Positions 1 to 5,490 of a stretch of 6,547 bases of DNA are shown one piece after another. The notes under the pieces are model-generated. The model was not told the origin of the DNA. It did not search any database and worked only from the letters and a program-made list of their open reading frames with translations. Source of the stretch: Chloracidobacterium sp. UBA7659. GTDB lineage: Bacteria > Acidobacteriota > Blastocatellia > Pyrinomonadales > Pyrinomonadaceae. The translations under genes were made by a program, and so were the position numbers. The stretch spans positions 8,455 to 15,001 of the forward strand of contig DLHV01000235.1 of NCBI GenBank assembly GCA_002483395.1, in the 5' to 3' direction. Numbering within the stretch: the stretch's first letter is position 1; every line of letters starts with the position of its first letter.

Positions 1-83
1 TCGACATATTCATAAAGATGCGGCGTAAACTCGACCTTTCTCTCTCTCAATAACCTGATAGCCGGTGTTATCGGATAATCCAT
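1..83 (-). CDS. YbaK/EbsC-like Cys-tRNA(Pro) deacylase, N-terminal fragment
   Basis: This is the beginning of a gene that runs off the left edge; only 27 codons plus 2 bases are visible. The peptide starts MDYPITPAIRLLRERK and continues VEFTPHLYEYV. The pattern of a Thr-Pro-Ala-hydrophobic-Arg-Leu-Leu helix, then a short Val-x-Phe/Tyr strand and an H-x-Tyr-x-Tyr strand, is the usual N-terminus of YbaK/EbsC proteins, which hydrolyse Cys-tRNA(Pro) mischarged by prolyl-tRNA synthetase. The lysine that the family uses for catalysis would lie outside the window. ATG at 83 is the only plausible start seen; no strong Shine-Dalgarno precedes it. The gene follows tag by 87 bp in the same direction, and a 77-bp inverted-repeat element fills most of that gap. 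The family call rests on a short N-terminal match, so it is good but not certain. Confidence 0.66.
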   Translation of the reverse strand, partial: MDYPITPAIRLLRERKVEFTPHLYEYV

Positions 84-93
84 AAGAATCTTA

Positions 94-170
94 CCCGCGA
101 AACACGCGAAACATACGAAAATGAAGATTCTATTGTCCGGCCTTCCGCGCTTTTTCGGGCATTTCGCGGG
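94..170. repeat. 77-bp inverted-repeat (MITE/REP-like) element in the tag-ybaK gap
   Basis: The left end (94-102, CCCGCGAAA) and right end (162-170, TTTCGCGGG) are perfect 9-bp inverted repeats. The match extends to about 15 of 18 positions (94-111 against 153-170). The left end also contains a 9-bp tandem motif, CGCGAAACA twice and then the degenerate TACGAAAAT. The right boundary touches the first base of the tag stop codon at 171-173. There is no coding potential of its own; the plus-strand frame beginning at 121 runs mostly antisense to tag. I recall similar GCGAAACACGCGAAA strings in environmental bacterial genomes, but copy number cannot be seen here. It could instead act as the 3' hairpin of the tag transcript, although no T-run follows it. 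Confidence 0.5.
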
Positions 171-734
171 CTATCTTCCGGTAATCTCCTTATACCTAAA
201 ACATGCGGTCAGATGGTCATTTACCATCCCGGTCGCCTGCATATGCGCGTATATAATGGTCGAGCCGACAAAATTGAAGCCGCGAGTTTTCAAATCCTTG
301 CTGATCTTATCCGACATGTCGGTTTTGGCCGGGACCTGCTTTATATCCGTCCACTTGTTGACGATCGGTTTGCGGTTTACGAACGACCAAATGTATTTAT
401 CAAACGAACCAAACTCCTTTTGCACTTTCAAAAACGCTTTTGCATTGCTAACCGCCGATGCGATCTTCAAACGGTTACGGATAATGCCTTCATTCAACAT
501 TAGCTTTGCGCATTTCGCCTCACTGTATTTTGCCACCTTCGCGGGGTCGAAATTATCGAAAGCCTTTCGGTAATTTTCCCGTTTTCTCAATATCGTGTCC
601 CACGACAGGCCTGCCTGAGCGCCTTCCAGAACCAAAAATTCAAACAGCCCGCGGTCGTCATGCAGCGGCAAGCCCCATTCCGCGTCGTGGTATGCTATCG
701 CCAATTCGTTTGTTGCCCAACCGCATCGTTTCAT
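171..734 (-). CDS. tag: DNA-3-methyladenine glycosylase I (Tag)
   Basis: Base-excision repair enzyme that removes 3-methyladenine from alkylated DNA in the cytoplasm. The 187 residues equal the usual length of E. coli Tag, and the diagnostic residues are all present. The zinc-binding set characteristic of Tag is Cys4, His16, His174 and Cys178, inside CGWA at the N-terminus and NDHLTACFRY at the C-terminus. The block LEGAQAGLSW (36-45) carries the pocket glutamate Glu37 and the conserved tryptophan Trp45, followed by the KRENYRKAFDNFDP stretch typical of the family. The ATG overlaps the stop codon of the upstream thioesterase gene as ATGA (731-734). No spaced ribosome-binding site is visible, only A-rich sequence, so translation is probably coupled to the upstream gene. 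The protein appears intact; the call is very secure. Confidence 0.97.
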   Translation of the reverse strand: MKRCGWATNELAIAYHDAEWGLPLHDDRGLFEFLVLEGAQAGLSWDTILRKRENYRKAFDNFDPAKVAKYSEAKCAKLMLNEGIIRNRLKIASAVSNAKAFLKVQKEFGSFDKYIWSFVNRKPIVNKWTDIKQVPAKTDMSDKISKDLKTRGFNFVGSTIIYAHMQATGMVNDHLTACFRYKEITGR

Positions 735-1186
735 CTCTTTTTCGAAATATAAAGCGTCTTTTCGATCTCAGCGTGTACGACGCCGTTTTTGTCCTTCAAT
801 TCCAGATCATAAATCCTGTCGACCGATTTTGCGTTCTCCGCCAGCCGCTTTATCTCGTCGATCTCATCCTCGGACAGATGAAAATCGACGTAAAGCGTGT
901 CTTTTCCCGGCTTCCTGAATCGGATCTTCGCCGCCTTGTCCCAAACTATATATTCAGGCCCGAGGATATGGATCAGCATCAGCATATATATCGGATCGAT
1001 CGCGCCATAAAGGCTGCCGCCGTAGATCGTGCCGACGTAATTTTTTGTTCGCCACGAGAGCGGAATTTTCACTCGCACCTCACGCCAATCTTCGGCGATA
1101 TATACAACGCGCCCACCAGTGCCGCGATATGCGGGGAAAAGATTAAATCCCCAACGTGCTTTTCGCGTCTCAAAACTCTCGGGCAT
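731..1186 (-). CDS. DUF4442-type hotdog-fold acyl-CoA thioesterase-like protein
   Basis: A 151-residue soluble protein of single hotdog-domain length. The central segment NYVGTIYGGSLYGAIDP (49-65) corresponds to the hotdog helix. Its GG...D pattern resembles the HGG...D/E signature of PaaI-type thioesterases, with Asp64 as candidate catalytic residue (inference). The following strands (83-102, with KAAKIRFRKPGKDTLYVDF; and 126-147) fit the DUF4442 family, whose members are generally assumed to hydrolyse acyl-CoA or acyl-ACP thioesters; the substrate is unknown. It lies 137 bp downstream of the fadN-type gene on the same strand, which suggests but does not prove a lipid role. It overlaps tag by 4 bp. 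The start was chosen as the first ATG; only a weak GGAA precedes it at about 10 nt. The family call is good, the substrate unassigned. Confidence 0.82.
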   Translation of the reverse strand: MPESFETRKARWGFNLFPAYRGTGGRVVYIAEDWREVRVKIPLSWRTKNYVGTIYGGSLYGAIDPIYMLMLIHILGPEYIVWDKAAKIRFRKPGKDTLYVDFHLSEDEIDEIKRLAENAKSVDRIYDLELKDKNGVVHAEIEKTLYISKKR

Positions 1187-1198
1187 AAGTTAGAAGTT

Positions 1199-1311
1199 CC
1201 AGCTTTAGCTGGTTTCTAGCCGGTAAACCAAACGCATCATTCCTATTCTGCTTCAGCAGAATTGGGCTAAAGCCCAAGATCTGTTAAGCCCCGTAACCTC
1301 CACGGTGGAGG
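1199..1311. repeat. cluster of four palindromes (REP/BIME-like) between fadN and thioesterase genes
   Basis: Four separate near-perfect palindromes are packed into the 137-bp gap. They are CCAGCT-TT-AGCTGG (1199-1212), ATTCTGCT-TC-AGCAGAAT (1245-1262), TTGGGCT-AA-AGCCCAA (1262-1277) and CCTCCAC-G-GTGGAGG (1297-1311). A weaker pair, GGTTT/AAACC (1211-1229), fills part of the space between the first two. None is followed by a T-run on either strand, so none is a canonical intrinsic terminator, although the last lies 12 bp after the fadN stop and could protect the mRNA 3' end. The layout resembles REP/BIME arrays mobilised by RAYT (TnpA-REP) transposases. No transposase is in the window, so that link is inference. 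Confidence 0.6.
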
Positions 1312-1323
1312 CAATTGAGAAAA

Positions 1324-3792
1324 CTAATTCCTCAACGGCTTGCCGGTTTTCAGCATTGCGGCGATGCGCTCTTGCGTCTTACGCTCACCGCACAGTGATA
1401 CAAAAGCCTCGCGTTCGAGGTCAAGCAGATAACGTTCTGAAACCTGCGTCTTATGATTGATCGTTCCGCCTGCCATCACGTGCGCGAGCTTTTTACCGAT
1501 AAGCTGGTCGTGATCGGAGATAAATCCGCCTTGCTTCATCATATGCAGAGCAAGTTTCATTGCCGATTCAGCGGATTCGCCAAGGACGGTTATGTCGGCC
1601 CGCTCAACCGGCTGGACATAGCTGGACGCGTCCAGGTTCAAAACCTCCTGCTTGGCGTCCGCGATCAGGCGGTCACCGTTCATCGATATCGAATCGACGT
1701 CGCGGAGGAATCCCCACCCCTTAGCTTCCTGCGCCGATGTCGCGACCTTGCCCATGCCGAGCAGCTCGAAGGTCTTTTTAAGAAAAGCCAGCGGATCGGC
1801 GTCGGGTGCCTTTGCCGCCGCGTCCATCGCCCGCATCGTCATTTCCTTTGTGCCGCAACCAGCGGGAATAAGGCCGACGCCGACCTCGACCTGGCCCATG
1901 TACGTTTCGGCCGCCGCGCGGACCTTGTCTCCGTGCATCGCGATCTCGCAGCCGCCGCCAAGCGTCAACCCGTATGGCGCCGTTACGACCGGTTTTGCCG
2001 AATACCGCAGCCGCATCACGGCTTTTTGCAATGCGGCGACCATCATATTGATGTCGTCCCATTCTTCTTCCTGGGCGGCGAGCAGAAGCATCATGATGTT
2101 CGCTCCGGCCGAAAAATTTCCGCCCTGATTGCCGACGACAAGGCCCTTAAAGTTCTTTTCGACTTCGTCGATTGCAATGTTCATCATCTGGACCGTATCA
2201 CCGCCGATCGAATTCATCTTCGAATGGAATTCGAGGCATGCGACGCCATCGCCAATGTCGATTAGCGTCGCACCCGGATTTGATTTGATTACGCCCGTTC
2301 GTTCCTTGACCGATTTCAGAACGATCACGCCCTGACGATCCGGCATCGGTTTATATTCACCCGCGACTAGATCGAAATATGAACCCTGGCCGCTTTCGTT
2401 CTTATAAAAGGTTTCGGCCCCCGACGCGAGCATTTTCTCGACATTCGCCGGGATCGTCTGGCCTTCTTTCCGCATCCGCTCGACCGATTCGCGCACGCCG
2501 ATCGCGTCCCACGCCTCAAAAACACCGATCTCCCAGCCAAATCCCCACTTGATCGCGTTGTCGATCTCAACGATGGTGTCGGCGATCTCAGGAATGCGGT
2601 TCGCCGCGTATCGCGAAACGCGCGACGACGTTTTCCAAAGGAACTCGCCAACGCTGTCTTCTCCCCAAACGAGCTTTTTGACACGTGTTGGTATGTCTTC
2701 GATCGCCTTTGCCGCATCGAGCAACGGGAATTTGGTCTTAACTTGCGGCTTATATTCGAAAGTGCTCAAATCAAGCTCAAGTATCTCGGTCTTGCCTTCG
2801 GCATTCTTCGATTTTTTGTAGAATCCACCTTTCGTCTTATCGCCAAGCAGCTTCTTTTCGAGCAAAGTTTGGATCAACTCAGGCAGCACAAAAACGTCCC
2901 GGTCCTCGTCGTCCGGCACGGCAGGATAGAGATTATTGGTCACATGCGCCGTTACATCGAGACCAACCAGATCGGATGTTCTAAAAGTCGCGGACGACGC
3001 ATGGCCAATGGCCTTGCCGGTCATTTGATCGACCTCGGTCGGCGTAAATCCCATCGAAATCATCTCGTGAATCGTCGCCATCATGCCAAAAACGCCGATG
3101 CGGTTGGCGATAAAATTCGGCCGGTCTTTTGCCGGAACGACGCCCTTTCCGAGCCGCTGATCGAGAAAACCCGAAATCTTACACGCGATCTCGCCGTTGG
3201 TTTTTGAGCCGGGAATAACCTCGACGAGCTTCATATAACGCGGCGGGTTAAAAAAGTGAATACCGACGAAATGCTGTTTAAAATCATCCGAAAACGGTTC
3301 GGCGATCGAGTCGATCGGTATGCCGCTCGTGTTCGAAGCGATCACCGCACCCGGCTTGCGATGCTTCTCGACCTCGGCGTAAAGCTTGTGCTTGATCTGG
3401 ATATTTTCGACCACCGCCTCGATCACAAAATCACAATCTTTAATCTTCGCCAGATCGTCCGTAAAATTCCCCGTCGAGATTAGTTTGGCGTTGTCGCCGA
3501 GCATAAAAGGTGCGGGCTTGAGCTTTTTGGCCGCTTCAAAAAGCGAATTAACGACACGGTTTCGCACCTGCGGCGATTCGAGCGTCAGGCCCTTTTTCTC
3601 CTCGTCCGGCGTCAATTCCAACGGAGCGATGTCGAGCAGCAATGTCGGAATTCCCGCATTAGAAAGATGTGCGGCAATGCCCGCACCCATTGTTCCAGCA
3701 CCCAAAACGGCAGCTTTTCCGATATTCATTCGTGTTGCGCCTCTGTCAGCGCTTTTGTCGTCAAAAGCTGCGGCTTTTCCCGTATTCGTCAT
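1324..3792 (-). CDS. fadN: bifunctional 3-hydroxyacyl-CoA dehydrogenase / enoyl-CoA hydratase (FadN type)
   Basis: Catalyses two consecutive beta-oxidation steps: hydration of trans-2-enoyl-CoA and NAD-dependent oxidation of 3-hydroxyacyl-CoA. The order is dehydrogenase first, hydratase last, as in Bacillus FadN (just under 800 residues) and opposite to E. coli FadB. The Rossmann motif GAGTMG is at 31-36. The catalytic His179 lies in GIHFFNPPRYMKLVEVIPG, paired with Glu191, and PNFIANR (225-231) is conserved. The hydratase part starts near 505, with oxyanion-hole segment NFSAGAN (559-565) and both acid residues, Glu616 in GGGCE and Glu636 in GQVEVGVG, 20 apart as Glu119/Glu139 are in FadB. 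The tail VSERYLLDLEREAF...LKTGKPLRN is typical of FadN. ATG at 3792 has GAGG 8 nt upstream. A second ATG at 3729 (Met22) also has GAGG, 10 nt upstream, and fits the family N-terminus better. No thiolase gene adjoins it, which is unusual. Confidence 0.95.
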   Translation of the reverse strand: MTNTGKAAAFDDKSADRGATRMNIGKAAVLGAGTMGAGIAAHLSNAGIPTLLLDIAPLELTPDEEKKGLTLESPQVRNRVVNSLFEAAKKLKPAPFMLGDNAKLISTGNFTDDLAKIKDCDFVIEAVVENIQIKHKLYAEVEKHRKPGAVIASNTSGIPIDSIAEPFSDDFKQHFVGIHFFNPPRYMKLVEVIPGSKTNGEIACKISGFLDQRLGKGVVPAKDRPNFIANRIGVFGMMATIHEMISMGFTPTEVDQMTGKAIGHASSATFRTSDLVGLDVTAHVTNNLYPAVPDDEDRDVFVLPELIQTLLEKKLLGDKTKGGFYKKSKNAEGKTEILELDLSTFEYKPQVKTKFPLLDAAKAIEDIPTRVKKLVWGEDSVGEFLWKTSSRVSRYAANRIPEIADTIVEIDNAIKWGFGWEIGVFEAWDAIGVRESVERMRKEGQTIPANVEKMLASGAETFYKNESGQGSYFDLVAGEYKPMPDRQGVIVLKSVKERTGVIKSNPGATLIDIGDGVACLEFHSKMNSIGGDTVQMMNIAIDEVEKNFKGLVVGNQGGNFSAGANIMMLLLAAQEEEWDDINMMVAALQKAVMRLRYSAKPVVTAPYGLTLGGGCEIAMHGDKVRAAAETYMGQVEVGVGLIPAGCGTKEMTMRAMDAAAKAPDADPLAFLKKTFELLGMGKVATSAQEAKGWGFLRDVDSISMNGDRLIADAKQEVLNLDASSYVQPVERADITVLGESAESAMKLALHMMKQGGFISDHDQLIGKKLAHVMAGGTINHKTQVSERYLLDLEREAFVSLCGERKTQERIAAMLKTGKPLRN

Positions 3793-3808
3793 ATGTTTAG
3801 CCTCGGTC
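3700..3808 (-). repeat. tandem duplication of the fadN translation-initiation region
   Basis: Read on the minus strand, the stretch from 3808 downward and the stretch from 3747 downward are imperfect direct repeats with a 61-bp period. The first has GACCGAGGC, then ATG, then AATACGGGAAAAGC. The second has GACAGAGGC, then ATG, then AATATCGGAAAAGC. By hand about 34 of 47 aligned columns match, with two single-base gaps. Each copy carries a GAGG ribosome-binding motif and an ATG in the same reading frame. The peptides NTGKAAAF and NIGKAAVL are the matching products. The second copy leads straight into the NAD-binding fold; the first adds 21 residues. The first copy also contains a small hairpin, AAAAGC-CGCA-GCTTTT, at 3763-3778. 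Confidence 0.7.
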
Positions 3809-3834
3809 GTTTATACTGAAATTTGAGTTGTAGA

Positions 3835-3864
3835 ATTATAACTGAATGAATGTTCATTCAGCAA
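3835..3864 (-). promoter_or_regulatory. sigma70-type promoter of fadN
   Basis: On the minus strand a perfect TATAAT (-10) occupies 3835-3840. TTGCTG, a weak -35 with three of six consensus bases, is at 3859-3864, and the spacer is 18 bp. Transcription would start near 3828, giving a leader of about 35 nt that ends in GAGG and the ATG at 3792. The -35 is 29 bp beyond the alcohol dehydrogenase stop codon, so fadN can be transcribed on its own even though both genes read the same way and no terminator separates them. Confidence 0.72.
3842..3861. promoter_or_regulatory. FadR (TetR-family)-like operator in the fadN promoter
   Basis: A palindrome with 9-bp arms, CTGAATGAA and TTCATTCAG, around a 2-bp centre. 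Written as TGAATGA-N4-TCATTCA it agrees with the operator described for Bacillus subtilis FadR (YsiA), TGAATGA-nTAn-TCATTCA, with one change in the centre. FadR is a TetR-family repressor released by long-chain acyl-CoA, and it controls fadN in Bacillus. Here the site fills the spacer and overlaps the -35, a position that would block RNA polymerase. No regulator gene is in the window. Confidence 0.78.
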
Positions 3865-3893
3865 GCAAAACCGTGGTGTTTCGCGTAAATTTC

Positions 3894-4931
3894 TCAAAAT
3901 CTATCGATAACTGTCAACCCTCGCGAGTGAAACGAATTCATTTCAGTCAGCCCCAGCAACGCTTCGTCCATGGAAATGGTTTTCCCGATTAATTTCTGCG
4001 GCTGAAGTTCGCCTTGCCGTATCATTTCGAGCATTTCAGGGTAACGATGAGCCTGCATTCCATGGCTACCGACAATTTCGAGTTCGCGGGCGATGACAAG
4101 ATCTATCGGAATCACCGCTTGATGCTGTCCCGCCTCCATAATCCCAACCTGAACATGCTTCCCGCGCTTTCGCAAACAGGAGATCGAATTAAAACAGGTT
4201 TCAGGACTTCCCAAGGCGTCGATCGAAACGTCCGCTCCACCGCCGGTAATTTCTCTGACCGCTTCGATGGCATCGTCCGTCCGTGCGTTAACTACTGCGG
4301 CCGCACCAACTGATGTCGCTAATTCAAGTTTATCGTTCGTGATGTCAACCGCTACTACTTTCGAACCCAAAGCCGATGCGATTATTATGGCCGAGAGTCC
4401 GACGCCGCCACAGCCGTGGACAGCGACCCACTGCCCGGCAGTAACCCTGGCTTGGTCGACGACTGCCCTGAATGAAGTGGCGAAACGGCAGCCAAGCGAG
4501 GCGGCGGCGACAAAATCGATCTCATCGGGCAGGCGAACAAGATTTGTATCGGCATATTCGATAGCGACATACTCGGCAAAACCGCCCCAATGCGTAAAAC
4601 CGGGTTGAAACTGGCGATCGCAAACCTGCTGGTTTCCTGAAATGCACTGCTCGCAGGTTCCGCAACCGCAGACAAACGGCAGCGTTACCCTTTCGCCGCC
4701 CTTCCAAAGCCTGACATCGCTCCCGACCGCCTCAACCACACCCGAAAGCTCGTGACCCGGAACATGCGGCAGTTTTATATCCGGGTCGTTTCCCATCCAG
4801 CCGTGCCAATCGCTGCGGCAAATGCCGCACGATTTGACGCTCAAAACAACGCCTGTCTTGCCCGGAGCCGGATCGGGAACATCCCGGATCGTCAAGGGCT
4901 GTTGAAATTCATCGTAAACGGCCGCTTTCAT
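3894..4931 (-). CDS. zinc-dependent alcohol dehydrogenase (medium-chain dehydrogenase family)
   Basis: A 345-residue cytoplasmic oxidoreductase that interconverts an alcohol and an aldehyde or ketone using a nicotinamide cofactor. Catalytic zinc ligands are seen as Cys35 ([11 protein letters not shown]), His60 with Glu61 (PGHELSG), and probably Cys148 ([11 protein letters not shown]). The structural zinc lobe has Cys90, Cys93, Cys96 and Cys104 in [15 protein letters not shown]. The Rossmann motif GCGGVG is at 173-178. Asp196, at the end of the next strand (VVAVD), favours NAD over NADP (inference from the fold). All catalytic features are intact. The substrate cannot be read from sequence; the proximity to fadN hints at fatty alcohol/aldehyde use but is weak evidence. 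The start is the first ATG and gives the standard MKAAVYDEF opening. No Shine-Dalgarno is visible upstream, where GATAGT and ACTATC form a loose inverted repeat (4937-4942, 4961-4966). Confidence 0.93.
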   Translation of the reverse strand: MKAAVYDEFQQPLTIRDVPDPAPGKTGVVLSVKSCGICRSDWHGWMGNDPDIKLPHVPGHELSGVVEAVGSDVRLWKGGERVTLPFVCGCGTCEQCISGNQQVCDRQFQPGFTHWGGFAEYVAIEYADTNLVRLPDEIDFVAAASLGCRFATSFRAVVDQARVTAGQWVAVHGCGGVGLSAIIIASALGSKVVAVDITNDKLELATSVGAAAVVNARTDDAIEAVREITGGGADVSIDALGSPETCFNSISCLRKRGKHVQVGIMEAGQHQAVIPIDLVIARELEIVGSHGMQAHRYPEMLEMIRQGELQPQKLIGKTISMDEALLGLTEMNSFHSRGLTVIDRF

Positions 4932-5009
4932 TTTTAGATAGTTAGGGGTTCTTACAAAATACTATCAAGATAACTCGGTTTCAGGAATTTCGGACGGACG
5001 CGGGCGGGG

Positions 5010-5330
5010 TTATTTCCTTTTCTTGTTTCTTTCGAAGATCAGGGCCAGGGCGAGCGATTTTTCGTTGAGCTTTTTACCTAAGATAGCTTTCTCGCTTTCA
5101 TCGGTCGAATCTTTTAGCTGTGTACGTAAATTTCCGATTTCACGCAGCATCTCGATCTCTTCCGGCACGAAGTCGTTCGATTTCAGCACCGAATAGCCCA
5201 TCCGCACGTCTTCTGGTGTATTGAAATACGCGTCCAGATCAAGCGGTTTACCACTGCCGGCAAGATTATCGAAGTCACCTCGGGCAATGGCCTGTTTGAT
5301 CTTTTCCTCGATGGCGCTTTCTATTGACAT
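5010..5330 (-). CDS. DUF1992 protein (YhdN / DnaJ-C28 conserved-domain family)
   Basis: A small 106-residue soluble protein. The N-terminal helix IEEKIKQAIARGDF runs into DNLAGSGKPLDLDAYF (21-36), the hallmark GxFDNLxGxGKPL motif of DUF1992. This domain is also found in eukaryotic DnaJ homologue C28 and in E. coli YhdN. After it come VRMGYSVLKSNDFVPEEIEML (42-62) and a charged helical tail likely to form a coiled coil, ending in KKRK. There is no signal peptide or membrane segment. The biochemical role of the family is not established, and the DnaJ label does not mean a J domain is present: there is no HPD motif. The start ATG at 5330 has AGG only 2 nt upstream, a poor ribosome-binding site. 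It precedes the alcohol dehydrogenase by 78 bp on the same strand and diverges from the peptidoglycan-binding gene. Confidence 0.9.
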   Translation of the reverse strand: MSIESAIEEKIKQAIARGDFDNLAGSGKPLDLDAYFNTPEDVRMGYSVLKSNDFVPEEIEMLREIGNLRTQLKDSTDESEKAILGKKLNEKSLALALIFERNKKRK

Positions 5331-5358
5331 GACCTACTTGGATTTTACGATAATTTTC

Positions 5359-5387
5359 TTGACAGGTTCGGAAAATAATTCGATACT
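5359..5387 (+). promoter_or_regulatory. sigma70-type promoter of the peptidoglycan-binding gene
   Basis: A perfect TTGACA (-35, 5359-5364) is followed after 17 bp by GATACT (-10, 5382-5387; four of six consensus bases). Transcription would begin near 5394, leaving a leader of roughly 95 nt before the ATG at 5491. A GAGG ribosome-binding site is at 5477-5480, 10 nt before that ATG. No comparable promoter for the divergent DUF1992 gene could be picked with confidence. Confidence 0.65.
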
Positions 5388-5402
5388 TCATTTCGAATAA
5401 AA

Positions 5403-5452
5403 AGCAAAGCTTTCACCGGGAATGCGAATTCATACCATTCTCCCGCTTTGCT
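5403..5452. other. large imperfect hairpin in the leader of the peptidoglycan-binding gene
   Basis: AGCAAAG (5403-5409) pairs with CTTTGCT (5446-5452). Inside, CGGG-AATG (5417-5424) pairs with CATT-CCCG (5436-5439 and 5442-5445), leaving a 2-nt bulge and an 11-nt loop. On the plus strand it begins just after the predicted transcription start, so it would fold in the mRNA leader. On the minus strand the second arm is followed by TTTTTATT, which looks like an intrinsic terminator, yet no minus-strand gene ends there. Direction and function are unresolved. Confidence 0.5.
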
Positions 5453-5490
5453 CTTTTGAAAAAAAACTAAAAACTTGAGGACTATTTTCG

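Noticed and set aside
94..120. The CGCGAAACA tandem copies as part of a CRISPR array
   Set aside because: The units are 9 bp, directly adjacent, and occur only two to three times, with no spacers.
121..573. 150-codon plus-strand open frame with a membrane-like N-terminus
   Set aside because: It starts inside the 77-bp inverted-repeat element and then runs antisense to tag. The hydrophobic look comes from the complement of tag codons.
506..1219. 237-codon plus-strand open frame across tag and the thioesterase gene
   Set aside because: It spans two well-supported minus-strand genes and their junction, and its translation has no domain or signal.
1297..1311. CCTCCAC-G-GTGGAGG as an intrinsic terminator of fadN
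   Set aside because: The stem is well placed after the stop codon but no T-run follows on the minus strand (the next bases are TTACGGGG), so it is listed with the palindrome cluster instead.
1453..2265. 270-codon plus-strand open frame opposite the hydratase part of fadN
   Set aside because: It lies wholly antisense to a gene with intact catalytic motifs, its translation is rich in Arg/His/Cys without any recognisable domain, and it has no ribosome-binding site. It is a codon-bias shadow.
4937..4966. GATAGT/ACTATC inverted repeat before the alcohol dehydrogenase as an operator
   Set aside because: The arms are only 6 bp with an 18-bp gap, no matching regulator family is known to me, and such a pair is easily found by chance; mentioned only in the gene entry.
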